In this document: in pieces, positions 1 to 9,114 of the stretch | How the letters are laid out: the number at the start of each line of letters is the position of its first letter | Numbering within the stretch: position 1 is the first letter of the stretch | NCBI GenBank assembly: GCA_963758025.1 | Contig: CAVWUA010000011.1 | Coordinates: forward strand, 62,001-126,000 | DNA from: CAVWUA01 sp963758025 | Lineage (GTDB): Bacteria; Planctomycetota; Planctomycetia; Isosphaerales; Isosphaeraceae | Reading direction: 5' to 3' | Length of the DNA stretch: 64,000 nt | Made by a program: the position numbers and the translations under genes | Notes under the pieces: generated by a model | Database searches by the model: none | What the model was told of the DNA's origin: nothing | What the model saw: only the letters and a program-made list of their open reading frames with translations

Positions 1-924
1 GCGAGCGTCTGGCCGGTGCGCGGATGGATCAGTGACAGGGCATACGCATGCAAGGCCTGGCGAGCGATCAGGACGCGAGAGGGGTCGGGAGTCTCCTGCG
101 CCGAGGATGTCGGCTCTGGTCAGACGCTCGCGGCCGGAGTAGAGCTTGTCGGCAACGATCGGGTGCCCGATATGGGTGAGATGCACGCGGATCTGATGCG
201 TGCGGCCCGTTTCCGGTTTGCAACGCAGGAGCGCGTAACCGTCGAAGCGTTCCTGAACTTCATAGAACGTGGTGGCCGGCTTGCCGCCGTCTTCGGGCAG
301 ACGGATTGCCATCCGCTCGCGGTTTGTGGGATGTGGCCCGATGGGACGCTCGATGTAGTCGCTGTCGCGGTTCGGCACACCGTACACCAGCGCCACATAT
401 TCCTTCTGGATCGTCCGCTCCTCGAACTGCTGAGCGAGTTTGCGGTGGGCCAGGTCGTCCTTGGCGACGAGGATTAACCCGGAGGTATCCCGGTCGAGCC
501 GGTGCACGATTCCGGGACGTTCCTGCCCGCCGACCTGCGAGAGCCGGTCGAAGTGGAACTGAAGGGCATTGACCAGCGTGCCCCCCCAGTTCCCCTTCGC
601 GGGATGAACGACCATTCCCGGTTGTTTGTCCACGACGACGAGATCCTCGTCCTCGTAAACGATCCGCAGGGGGATGTCCTCGGGTGTGATGGCCTCATCG
701 GCCAGTTCGGGCAGCCAGACCCGGATCACGTCGTCCTCGCGGACGCGATACGATGCCTTGACCGGCTGATCGTTGACCAGCACGGCCCCGGCGTCGATGA
801 CTTTCTGGATCACGCTGCGCGAAAAATCCTGGTAGCGGCTCGAAAGATAGGCGTCGATCCGTTTGCCCGTCATCCGAGCCTTGACCCGGAACTCGGTCGG
901 TGTGGACGAAAGCTCAGGAGGCAT
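1..924 (-). CDS. RluD-family 23S rRNA pseudouridine synthase, 3' end outside window, frameshifted
   Basis: This enzyme isomerises uridine to pseudouridine in large-subunit rRNA. The frame opens at ATG 924. Residues about 15-75 form an S4 RNA-binding domain (GKRIDAYLSSRYQDFSRSVI). The synthase core follows, with the catalytic motif HRLDRDTSGL near residue 137, then KPETGRTHQIRVHL and HPIVADKLY, all RluA/RluD-class signatures. The frame changes near position 95: downstream, VLIARQALHAYALSLIHP is read one base over, so I infer a one-base indel. The gene runs off the left edge, so its length cannot be given. It starts 23 nt after the stop of the TPR membrane protein at 948-2033 and is probably co-transcribed with it. 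Which family member (RluC, RluD or other) cannot be decided. Confidence 0.9.
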   Translation of the reverse strand, partial: MPPELSSTPTEFRVKARMTGKRIDAYLSSRYQDFSRSVIQKVIDAGAVLVNDQPVKASYRVREDDVIRVWLPELADEAITPEDIPLRIVYEDEDLVVVDKQPGMVVHPAKGNWGGTLVNALQFHFDRLSQVGGQERPGIVHRLDRDTSGLILVAKDDLAHRKLAQQFEERTIQKEYVALVYGVPNRDSDYIERPIGPHPTNRERMAIRLPEDGGKPATTFYEVQERFDGYALLRCKPETGRTHQIRVHLTHIGHPIVADKLYSGRERLTRADILGAGDSRPLSRPDRSPGLACVCPVTDPSAHRPDAR

Positions 925-947
925 GAGATCGCGCTGTCTTCTTTCGA

Positions 948-2033
948 TTACCGGCGGCTCGACGAGCCCTCCGGCTCCGAGACAAATGGTTCGCTGGGCA
1001 GTTCGCGTGAGGGTTCCGCCGCGGGCGTCTCCGATGCGCGGGATTCTGCCTTCGGAGCCGCTTCCTCCTCCGAGAACAGATCGTCCGGCAATTCCGACGA
1101 TGGCTGCGTCGGGACCGCGGCCTCCGGCTCCGGCATGGGAGCGCCCGATGGAGGAGCGGACGGAGTCACGACTGGCTCCGGTTCCGGGGACGGAGTCACG
1201 ATCGGCTCCGGTTCCGTGGACGATGGGGTGGGCATCCGGAGGGGCGGTAGGATCGAGGATGGAGAAGCCGGAACGCCCGTGGTTCCCGACGGTGTGAAGC
1301 CGGGGGCGGGAATGATGGGGCCGTTGACGTCGGGATGACCCGCGGGCAGATCGAAACGGTTATCGCTCCGAGGAGGCAAGGTGACTTCCGACGGGCGATA
1401 CTGGCTGAAGCTCTCGTAGAACTTCTCGTTGTCCGTCTTCTGCAATTCGCGGATCAGTTGGTCGGCCTGCAAACCTTGATGCGATTTGGGCCATTTCTCG
1501 GCGACCAACTTGTATTGTTCGATCGCCTCGGAGATCTTCCCCCGCGTTTCCTCGGTGCGGGCCATCCCCATGGCGGCCAAACGTTTCTGGACGGAATTCT
1601 CCGGCGCGAGCTTATACGCGTCCTCGAATTGTTCGAACGCCTTGGTCAGCAGCGGATTCGCGCCGTCGCGATTGTCCGGGAGCATGTTGAAGGCTTCGGT
1701 GTAATTCGACTCGGCCGCCTGGATCAAGGCCCAGGTCTTCGCGGGTCCGGTCGCCTCGTCGGCCACCTTCGCGCGATCTTCCGGGTCCTGAGCCAGCATC
1801 AAGTCTTCCCAGGCTTCCGCCGAGGGGGAGACCCGTCCCGAGAGCGAATTGAACAGGAAGACCACGAGCGCGATGACCAGGACCACCCCGCCGAGTAAAC
1901 CCCAGAAAACAGGGCCTCTTTCCAGGGCCTGTCGGAGCCACTGCGCAAGGATCGTCTCGTCCGCGTCCGAGTGGATCACGGTCGGAATTTCGTGTTCGTG
2001 CTGATGCTTCGGTGAGCGTGCGTCGTCTTTCAT
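948..2033 (-). CDS. TPR-type single-pass membrane protein with Pro/Glu-rich C-terminus
   Basis: A 361-residue protein of unknown function. Residues about 40-62 form one membrane helix (FWGLLGGVVLVIALVVFLF) after a polar, His-rich N-terminus. Residues about 75-210 look like tetratricopeptide-type helices (EAWEDLMLAQDPEDRAKVAD, EAIEQYKLVAEKWPKS). The last 130 residues are low-complexity Pro/Glu/Ser/Ala with EPEPIVTPS-type repeats, probably disordered. The layout (helix, then TPR) suggests a membrane-anchored scaffold or assembly factor similar in plan to the YfgM/TPR_21 proteins, but I saw no family-specific motif. It lies directly upstream of the RluD-type gene on the same strand. Confidence 0.8.
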   Translation of the reverse strand: MKDDARSPKHQHEHEIPTVIHSDADETILAQWLRQALERGPVFWGLLGGVVLVIALVVFLFNSLSGRVSPSAEAWEDLMLAQDPEDRAKVADEATGPAKTWALIQAAESNYTEAFNMLPDNRDGANPLLTKAFEQFEDAYKLAPENSVQKRLAAMGMARTEETRGKISEAIEQYKLVAEKWPKSHQGLQADQLIRELQKTDNEKFYESFSQYRPSEVTLPPRSDNRFDLPAGHPDVNGPIIPAPGFTPSGTTGVPASPSSILPPLRMPTPSSTEPEPIVTPSPEPEPVVTPSAPPSGAPMPEPEAAVPTQPSSELPDDLFSEEEAAPKAESRASETPAAEPSRELPSEPFVSEPEGSSSRR

Positions 2034-2163
2034 CGTCGGCCGTTCTGGACCCGTCCTCTTAACTTAAAGAGGCCGCCGGCAAGGGCGTTGAGACAATCTC
2101 CGCTGGGGCCCCAGGATGGTGGCATCTTAACGACCCACGCCATTCCCGGTCAACCCGACCCCC

Positions 2164-3021
2164 TCAATCCTTCGGCGGCCCGAACAGGACCCGCCCCGCC
2201 GTCCGCCAGAGGAGCCAGTCCTTCTCGTCGTCGTTCAGAAAATCGAGCCGGTCGCGGATCAAGGCCAGACTGTCGATGTAACGATCCTCGACCACCTGGA
2301 ACGGGCAATCGCTTTCCCACATGCAACGCTCCGGCCCAAATGCCTCGACCACGCGGCGGATCATCGGGGCGAGGTCGAGGTACGGGGGACCGGTGTCGCT
2401 GAGTGCGTAAAACGCGCCGACTTTGACCAGCAACTTGGGGTGTCGAGCCAGGGCGCAGAGCGACGTCACGTCGTCATCGCGGATCGGCCCCGCGGCCCCG
2501 ATGCGTCCGAGGTGATCGATGATGACGGTCGTCTCGGGAAATTTCCGGCACATGCGATCGACCTCGGCGAAGCCATCGGGGTCGATCAGGCAACTCAGGG
2601 CCAGGTCCGAGCGGGCCGCCTCGGCGAACATCGCGTCGTATCCCGGTGGTTCGAGCCAGCGGGTTGGAGGGAGCTTGCTGTAGCCGGGCTGAATGCGAAA
2701 CGCCCGAACGCCTTTGGGCTTGAGTTCGGCCATCGCCCGGTCGGGATGTGCGGCGAGCGGATCGACGATTGCCGTGCCAACGAATCGGTCCGGGTAGAGG
2801 GCGATCATGTCGAGCATGTACCGGTTATCGAATCGGTAGAAGCTCATCTGGATCAGGTTGACGCGCCCGACACCGGCCGGCCGGCATGTGGCCAGCAACT
2901 CCTCGGCGGTGAAGGAGCGGGGTTTCATGTCCTCGACCGTGAACCCCTCGGCCAGCGGGTAGTGCGCGACGTCGGGGGTCCAGATGTGGGAATGAGCGTC
3001 GATAAAGCGTTCCAGCGCCAC
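2164..3021 (-). CDS. Amidohydrolase family 2 (TIM-barrel metal-dependent hydrolase)
   Basis: A 285-residue member of the amidohydrolase-2 family (PF04909), which includes decarboxylases and lactonases. Visible metal and active-site positions are the N-terminal DAHSHIW (HxH), the His in VIIDHLGRIG near the middle, and the Asp in MWESDCPFQ near the C-terminus, where members of this family place the metal-binding or catalytic Asp. Length is normal for the family. There is no signal peptide, so it is probably cytoplasmic. It follows the DUF1501 gene on the same strand with about 37 nt between them, so the two may be co-transcribed. The substrate cannot be told; planctomycete genomes carry many such paralogues. 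Confidence 0.85.
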   Translation of the reverse strand: MALERFIDAHSHIWTPDVAHYPLAEGFTVEDMKPRSFTAEELLATCRPAGVGRVNLIQMSFYRFDNRYMLDMIALYPDRFVGTAIVDPLAAHPDRAMAELKPKGVRAFRIQPGYSKLPPTRWLEPPGYDAMFAEAARSDLALSCLIDPDGFAEVDRMCRKFPETTVIIDHLGRIGAAGPIRDDDVTSLCALARHPKLLVKVGAFYALSDTGPPYLDLAPMIRRVVEAFGPERCMWESDCPFQVVEDRYIDSLALIRDRLDFLNDDEKDWLLWRTAGRVLFGPPKD

Positions 3022-3058
3022 GGCCGGGGTCCTCGAAGGAAGCAGGGGCGTCTCTCGA

Positions 3059-4564
3059 TCAGGCGAGCAGGTCCGTGATGACTTCCCCGGTCGGGGTCAA
3101 CTCCAGGGGACGCCCCTGGCGGTCGGTCAGCGTCGTTTTCGGGTCGATGCCGAGCAGGTGGTACGCGGTCGCCAGGATGTCCTTGGGGGAAATCGGGCGT
3201 TCGAGCGGGTCGGAGGCGATCTTGTCGGACCGACCCACGACCCGTCCGCGCGCGATGCCGCCTCCGGCCAGGAGCACGGAGTAGCAACGGGACCAGTGAT
3301 CGCGACCGCCGCCCCGGCCCGTCGTGATCTTCGGGCGTTCGTCCATGCTCGCTGAGGCAGAGAACCAGTGTCTCGTCGAGCAGGCCGCGCTCGTCCAGGT
3401 CGGTCAGGAGGCCGGAAAGCGTCTGGTCGAGCCCCGGGAGCAACTCATCGCGCATCCGAGGGTAGTGGTCCCAGTGGGTATCCCAACCGGTTCCGGCGAG
3501 GCCGAATTCATCCCAGAAAACGGTCACGAACCGTCCCCCGCCTCGACGAGCCGCCGCGCCGTCAGCGACGCCTGCCCGAAGAGCGTCATCCCGTACCGAT
3601 CGCGGATCTCGGGAGGCTCCTGGTCCAGGTCGAACGCCTGACGAAGCTTGTCGGAACCGAGCATCGCATAGGCCATCGCGCGCTGGCGGTCGATGCCGGA
3701 GCCAGCTCTTTGCACGGCCCGGTCGAGTTCCGGCCGGGCGGCCTCGAACTGTTCCAGCAACGAGCGGCGGCGGTTCAGCCGGTCGAGGGTCAGTTCCGGA
3801 CCGACGTTCGAGACCGAGGAGAGCTGGAACCGGCTGGACGGCGTGATGCCCCGGTAGAGCTCAAAATCCTCCCAACGTTGCTCTTGCAGGGTTTTGACGG
3901 CTTTCTTGGTCCCTTCGCCCACGAACTCGGTGGATACGGGATCGAACGACGGACCGAGGAAGCCGCCATACGGTCCGGCGCGGGCCACTTCCCCCACCCG
4001 CTGACTGCTGAACGCCCAGGGGAGGACCAGGTTGCGGGGAACGTCGGGGATCGTGCCCGGCGCGCTCTGCCCGTCGAGATAATCGACCACGGACCCGACG
4101 AACGGCCATTGGTTCGGATCTCTCGGGTTCAGCTCCATCGCGAGCTGGATCTGAGGAATCCCGGTCAGGGCGAACGCAACGCCGTGGATCGGGTAGGGGT
4201 GAGTCATCGACCGGACCACCGTCGCCCGATCCATGACCTTTGCCAGGCGGGGAAGCTGGTCGCAAACATCCAGACCAGGGACGACCGACGGGATCGAGCC
4301 GAGTTCCCCGCGAACTCCTTCCGGCGCATCGGGCTTCGGGTCAAACGTCTCGATCTGGCTCGGCGCACCGTACAGGTAGAGGAGGATGCACGATTTGGCC
4401 CGCCCGAAACTGGCCGGCCTCGTCTCGTTCTCGGCGAGTGCGGAACGACCGCGCGAGAGACTCGACAACCCGAGCCCAAGCATGCTGAGTGAGCCGACGT
4501 GCAGCAAGTCACGACGGGTCAGACCGTCACACAGTTGCTTCGGGCTACCGAGGACGCGGATCAT
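3059..4564 (-). CDS. DUF1501 protein (Tat-type), frameshifted twice
   Basis: A member of DUF1501 (PF07394), a planctomycete-rich family related to alkaline phosphatase/sulfatase folds. I start it at ATG 4564 (MIRVLGSPKQL), which fits the usual N-terminus; an in-frame ATG at 4615 is less likely. Residues GLTRRDLLHVGSLSMLGLGL form a twin-arginine signal. Other family landmarks are the ETFDPKPDAPEGVRGE block near residue 80 and GRGGGRDHWSRCYSVLLAGG near the C-terminus. The frame changes near 3527 (into VTVFWDEFGLAGTGWDTHWD) and near 3345 (into PKITTGRGGGRDHW); with both repaired the protein has the usual length of about 500 residues. Function is unknown; such proteins usually sit beside PSD-type cytochrome proteins, which are absent here. 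Confidence 0.85.
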
Positions 4565-4732
4565 ACGGGCCTGCCTCCTGAGCCGACTTGAGAAGGTCTC
4601 GCCACGCTGGTTCACCCGCGCCGCGACTCAACTCGATATCCCCTACCTTAACCCCCGTTGGATGACTGTTCAACAAAAGAATGGATTCCACGCCGCCCCC
4701 GACGCGACGGCATGGAACCCGGGAGAAACGAT

Positions 4733-5524
4733 TCAGACCTCTTGAATCCAGTCGGCCGCGCCCGGCTTGGTTTTCGAGAAGAAGTCCCGGTAAAGCACGG
4801 CAATGCTGAGTTGGTAGAGCGGTGCCGTCAGCAAGACACCGATGCAGCAGAGAATGAGGCCCAGGCTCGAAACGATCGACACGACGAGAAAAAACGCCAG
4901 GGCCATCCAGCCTTGCCCTTCCAAGGCCCGCCAACTCATCCCCATCGCTTCGATCGCGCCGCGCTTTCCGTCGGCGATCAAGGGGATCGTGAACATGAGC
5001 CGACCGGCGATGTACAGGCCGGGGATGATCAACAGGAGGAAGCCGCCGACCGTCGCCAGCCCCACGAGGAGGGACGCGCCGATCAGGCTCGGCAGGACGT
5101 CGGACGCCTTGAAGACGTCCCCAACCTCAATCGGCTCACCCCGCACATGCTTGGCCGCGACGTAGAACATGCCGCCAGTGAAATAAGCCTGGACGCAGAC
5201 CGAGATCACGATAAAAACCAACTGAACCAGGAGGAAGATGATACCGAACGTCATCTGATCGGCCTTACCGCCATTCATGCCGATCATGAGGGCCTGGTTC
5301 ACCCCGTTGGACAACAGGCTAACACCCATGTTGCAGGCGCCCGCGATCAGGACAATCAGGACCCAGGTGGACAGCTTATCCTTGAGCAGTTCCCAGGCCT
5401 CGCCGATGGCCTCGAAGCGAACCTGAGCCGGTCCCGAGCCAAGTAGCCCGGTATCCCAATCCTTACGTAGATCGCTCCGAGGCGCTTCGTAAGGGTTCTC
5501 TCCGAATGCGGAATCGTGCTCCAC
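4733..5524 (-). CDS. Polytopic membrane protein, function unknown
   Basis: A membrane protein of about 263 residues. I prefer the GTG start at 5524 because a strong ribosome-binding site (GGGGAGG) lies just upstream on the minus strand; an in-frame ATG at 5560 is possible. The N-terminus carries ENPYEAPRSDL, a short motif common at the start of planctomycete membrane proteins. Hydrophobic segments include WVLIVLIAGACNMGVSLL, FGIIFLLVQLVFIVISVCV, ASLLVGLATVGGFLLLIIPG, and a C-terminal pair ending near ILCCIGVLLTAPLYQLSIAV. The pattern GLYIAGRLMFTIPLIADGK followed by EAMGMSWRALEG resembles integral membrane proteins of the DUF975/YciC kind. No catalytic residues are recognisable. Confidence 0.75.
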   Translation of the reverse strand: MEHDSAFGENPYEAPRSDLRKDWDTGLLGSGPAQVRFEAIGEAWELLKDKLSTWVLIVLIAGACNMGVSLLSNGVNQALMIGMNGGKADQMTFGIIFLLVQLVFIVISVCVQAYFTGGMFYVAAKHVRGEPIEVGDVFKASDVLPSLIGASLLVGLATVGGFLLLIIPGLYIAGRLMFTIPLIADGKRGAIEAMGMSWRALEGQGWMALAFFLVVSIVSSLGLILCCIGVLLTAPLYQLSIAVLYRDFFSKTKPGAADWIQEV

Positions 5525-5863
5525 GGTAAACCTCCCCCTCTCGCTATGGATTGTTACCAATCCGAATGGATTAGTCCCGCGGGATAATACCCGTCGAACA
5601 CGGCCAAATCAAAGAAATCCGGACAAGGTAGGGCAAATCCAGCAATCGACCCATGTCCCAGAACGAGCCAAGGAATCTTGGCGGAGAATCGTCATGAGCT
5701 CCGATCTGCATGGTCAGGAAAAGTTCTCTGTGCCAACGGCGTAACTCCTGGGAAGATGGTTGAGGAAGAGGCGTCCATTGAATCACCATCAGCCATTCTC
5801 CCAGGAACCATCCGGTCCTCATCAGGCTGTGCGATTCGCGACTGCTTTGGGGAGAATGACGGC
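5525..5863. other. Intergenic region between divergent genes
   Basis: This stretch separates the minus-strand membrane protein gene from plus-strand uvrA, so it should hold promoters for both. It is more AT-rich than its flanks (for example the stretch around 5570-5640). I cannot assign a -35/-10 pair with confidence, and I see no LexA-like palindrome of the usual SOS type, no repeat and no RNA gene. Confidence 0.4.
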
Positions 5864-8736
5864 ATGGCGAAACGCAAAGCCCGCCCGGAGACGGAGAAGG
5901 AGGCGGCGGCGGAGGTCGAGGACGGCGGGGCCATCCACGTCCGGGGCGCGCACGTCCACAACCTCCGCGACATCGACGTCGACATTCCCCGCGACCGGCT
6001 GGTCGTCCTGACCGGCGTGAGCGGGTCGGGCAAGAGCTCGCTGGCGTTCGATACGATCTATGCCGAGGGGCAACGGCGGTACATCGAGAGCCTCTCAGCC
6101 TACGCCCGGCAGTTCCTCGACCAGCTCGAACGGCCCGACGTCGACCTGATCGACGGCCTGCCGCCGACCGTCGCGATCGACCAGCGGGCCGGGACCGGCC
6201 AGCCCGCGCAGCACGGTGGCGACCGTCACCGAGATCCACGATTACCTCCGCCTGCTCTACGCCCGCGCCGGGGTGCCGCACTGCCCGACCTGCGGCCGGC
6301 CGATCCGCCGCCAGACCCCGAGCAGATGGTCGCGAGCGTCCTGGCGTTGCAGGAAGGGCGGCAAGGTGATCGTCCTCGCCCCGCTGGTCCGCGGCCGCAA
6401 GGGGTCAGCACGCCGAGGCGTTCGCCGCGATCCGCCGCGAGGGGCTGCTGCGGGCGCGGGTCGATGGGCAGATCGTCGAGGTGCAGGACGCCGCCGAAGC
6501 TGGCGAAGACGAAGACGCACGACATCGAGGCCGTCGTCGATCGCCTGGTCGTCCGCGAGGGCATCCGGCCCCGCCTGGCCGAGAGCATCGACCGGGCCCT
6601 GAAGCTCGGCGACGGGACGATCCTCCTGTCCGTGCAGGACGACCACGGGGGCTGGGACGACCGCCTCCTGAGCGTCCAGTTACGCCTGCCCGGAGTGCGG
6701 CACGGGGGTCGAGGAGCTCGAGCCCCGCACGTTCAGCTTCAACAGCCCCTACGGCGCCTGCCCGGCACGTGCGACGGCCTCGGCGCGCTCTCCGCGTTCG
6801 ACCCCGAGCTGGTCCTGCCCGACCGCTCCCGCTCGATCGCCGACGGGCGCCGTCGCCGCCTGGAACGCCTTGAAGCCCCGGCAGGCCGAGTCGCTGACGG
6901 ACGATCCGATGCTCTCGGCCTTGCTCAAGAAGCACGGCCTGACCCGCCGCACCCCGCTGGCGAGCTGGCCCGACGAGGCGATCCGGGGCCTTGCTCGACG
7001 GCGATCACGCGATCGGTTTCGCGGGGGTTCGGTCGCGACCTGGACGCCGTGTTCGCCTCGCGGCCCGAACCGAATCGCAGCGCGACGGCCCTGGCGGCTT
7101 ACCGGGGCGAGGTCGCCTGCCCTGCCTGCGGCGGCGCGCGGCTGCGTCCCGAGGCCCGCGCCGTGACGCTCGGCCGGCCGGCCGATCCACGAGGTCAGCG
7201 CCCTGGCCGTGACCGAGCGCTCGGGCGTTCTTCCAGGGCCTGACGTTCGACCCGCCGCTCGATCAGGTCGGCCCGCCCCTGGTCCGGGAGATCGACAACC
7301 GCCTGGCGTATCTGGACCGCGTCGGCCTGGGCTATCTGACGCTCGACCGCCCGGCCGACACGCTTTCCGGCGGCGAGCTTCAGCGCGTCCGGCTGGCGTC
7401 GCAGATCGGCTCGGGGCTGGTCGGCGTGGCGTTCGTGCTCGACGAGCCGACCGCCGGCCTCCACCCGCGCGACACCGACCGCCTGCTGGCGAGCCTGCGA
7501 CCTGCGCGACGGCGGCAACAGCGTCCTCGTCGTCGAGCACGACGAGGCCACCATCCGCGCCGCCGACTGGGTGATCGACCTCGGCCCCGGCGCCGGGCCG
7601 GACGGCGGCCGGATCATCGCGGCCGGGACGCCGTCGAACCTCAACGGCGAATCGCTCACCGCCCGCTATCTGAACGGCCAGGCCCACGTCGCGGTGTCCG
7701 CGTCCAACCGCCTGGAGTCCAGCCCCGGCTGGATCACCGTCCAGGGGGCGACCGAGCACAACCTCAAGGGGGACGAGGTCCGCATTCCGCTCGGCACCCT
7801 GACCTGCGTGACGGGCGTCAGCGGCTCGGGCAAGAGCACGCTGGTGCAGGACGTTCTGGCCCGCGCCGTGCGCCGGCACCTGGAAGGGACCGGGCCGCGG
7901 CCGGGGGCCTTCGCGCGCATCGAGGGCCTGGAGGCGATCGATAAGCTGATCGACATCGACCAGGCGCCGATCGGCCGCACGCCGCGCTCGACGCCCGCGA
8001 CCTACACCGGAGTCTTCGACGAGATCCGCAAGGTCTTCGCCCGGACCCGCGAGGCGAAGGTCCGCGGCTACAAGGCCAGCCGGTTCAGCTTCAACGTCAA
8101 GGGCGGGCGGTGCGAGAGCCTGCCAGGGCCAGGGGTTCCGCAAGGTCGAGATGCAGTTCCTGCCGGATCTGTACGTCCGCTGCGAGACCTGCCGGGGCAA
8201 GCGGTTCAACCGCCAGACGCTGGAGGCCCGCTTCAAGGGGCGCTCGATCGGCGACGTGCTGGAAATGCGGGTCGATGAGGCCGTCACCTTCTTCGACGCG
8301 ATCCCGAAAGTCCTGCGAGGCCTGGAGGCCCTGCACGACGCCGGCCTCGGCTACGTCACGCTCGGCCAGCCCAGCACGACCCTCTCCGGCGGCGAGGCCC
8401 AGCGCGTGAAGCTCGCCGCCGAGCTGGGCCGCGTGGCCACCGGCCGGACCCTCTACATCCTCGACGAGCCGACCACCGGCCTGCACTTCGCCGACGTCGA
8501 GAACCTCCTGCGCGTCCTCAACCGCCTGGCCGACCTGGGCAACACGCTGGTCGTCATCGAGCACAACCTCGACGTCATCCGCGCCGCCGACTGGGTCATC
8601 GACCTCGGCCCCGAAGGGCGGCACCCCCGGCGGCCACGTCGTCGCCACCGGCCCACCCAGAGCCGTCGCTCAATCCCCCGAGAGCCACACTGCCCAGTAC
8701 CTCCGACAAATAATCGAGCAATCCACGCCGCCTTGA
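5864..8736 (+). CDS. uvrA: UvrA excinuclease ABC subunit A, about 15 frame changes
   Basis: UvrA is the ATPase that recognises bulky DNA lesions in nucleotide excision repair. Assembled across frames, the span (about 957 codons) matches a full-length UvrA. Landmarks in order: MAKRKARPETEK start; first Walker A GVSGSGKSS near residue 53; IESLSAYARQFLDQ; zinc-finger cysteines in CPTCGRPI, CPECGTG and CPAC; first signature LSGGELQRVRLA; second Walker A GVSGSGKST; second zinc module ending CETCRGKRFN; second signature LSGGEAQRVKLA; LYILDEPTTGLHF. The frame changes near 6195, 6305, 6355, 6402, 6492, 6680, 6765, 6848, 6992, 7018, 7182, 7225, 7500, 8122 and 8618. Residues stay conserved throughout, which argues for sequencing indels over old decay. 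A tRNA gene follows. Confidence 0.92.
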
Positions 8737-8865
8737 GGTATCGAGGAGTCACCAAGTCGGTCGGACCACACGATTCGAGAACTCGTCACGGTGCTATCTT
8801 GTCCCGAGGTTTTCTGGATGGTACTCTAGTCGTGATAAGTCAGACGATCAGAAGCGTTTGACCAC

Positions 8866-8937
<72 letters not shown>

Positions 8938-9009
8938 TAGACTTACGACGGGTCGGAATCCTGGTTGCACCAGCCTTTTCGGCACGCCTAGCATGTTTTA
9001 ACACGTTGG

Positions 9010-9046
9010 CCCCGCTCCGGGATTCTCATCCAGGAGCGGGGTTCTT
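9010..9046 (+). terminator. Rho-independent terminator after tRNA-Gly
   Basis: CCCCGCTCC (9010-9018) pairs with GGAGCGGGG (9033-9041) around a 14-nt loop and is followed by TTCTT. The stem is nine perfect base pairs. Its place just downstream of the tRNA makes it the likely end of that transcript. Confidence 0.7.
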
Positions 9047-9114
9047 CGTCGGCATCGGGACGATCCCTCATGAGAAATGAGGAGATCCCGATCGTTTCGA
9101 ACTGGAACGAGCCG

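Noticed and set aside
16..477. 153-residue plus-strand open frame at the left edge
   Set aside because: It lies opposite the catalytic half of the pseudouridine synthase, whose motifs are clear on the minus strand.
2053..2073. Short palindrome CCTCTT...AAGAGG upstream of the TPR membrane protein gene
   Set aside because: A six-base stem without a T-run in a promoter region; too short to call an operator or terminator.
3368..4492. 374-residue open frame on the plus strand, opposite the DUF1501 gene
   Set aside because: DUF1501 landmarks are on the minus strand; the plus translation is Arg-rich and lacks motifs.
6749..8287. 512-residue open frame on the minus strand, opposite uvrA
   Set aside because: It is Arg/Gly/Pro-rich without a conserved motif and mirrors the high-GC third positions of uvrA; UvrA motifs on the plus strand are unmistakable.
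5864..8736. Programmed frameshifting as the explanation for uvrA
   Set aside because: There are about fifteen sites in both directions and no repeated slippery site or downstream pseudoknot pattern; UvrA is not known to use frameshifting.
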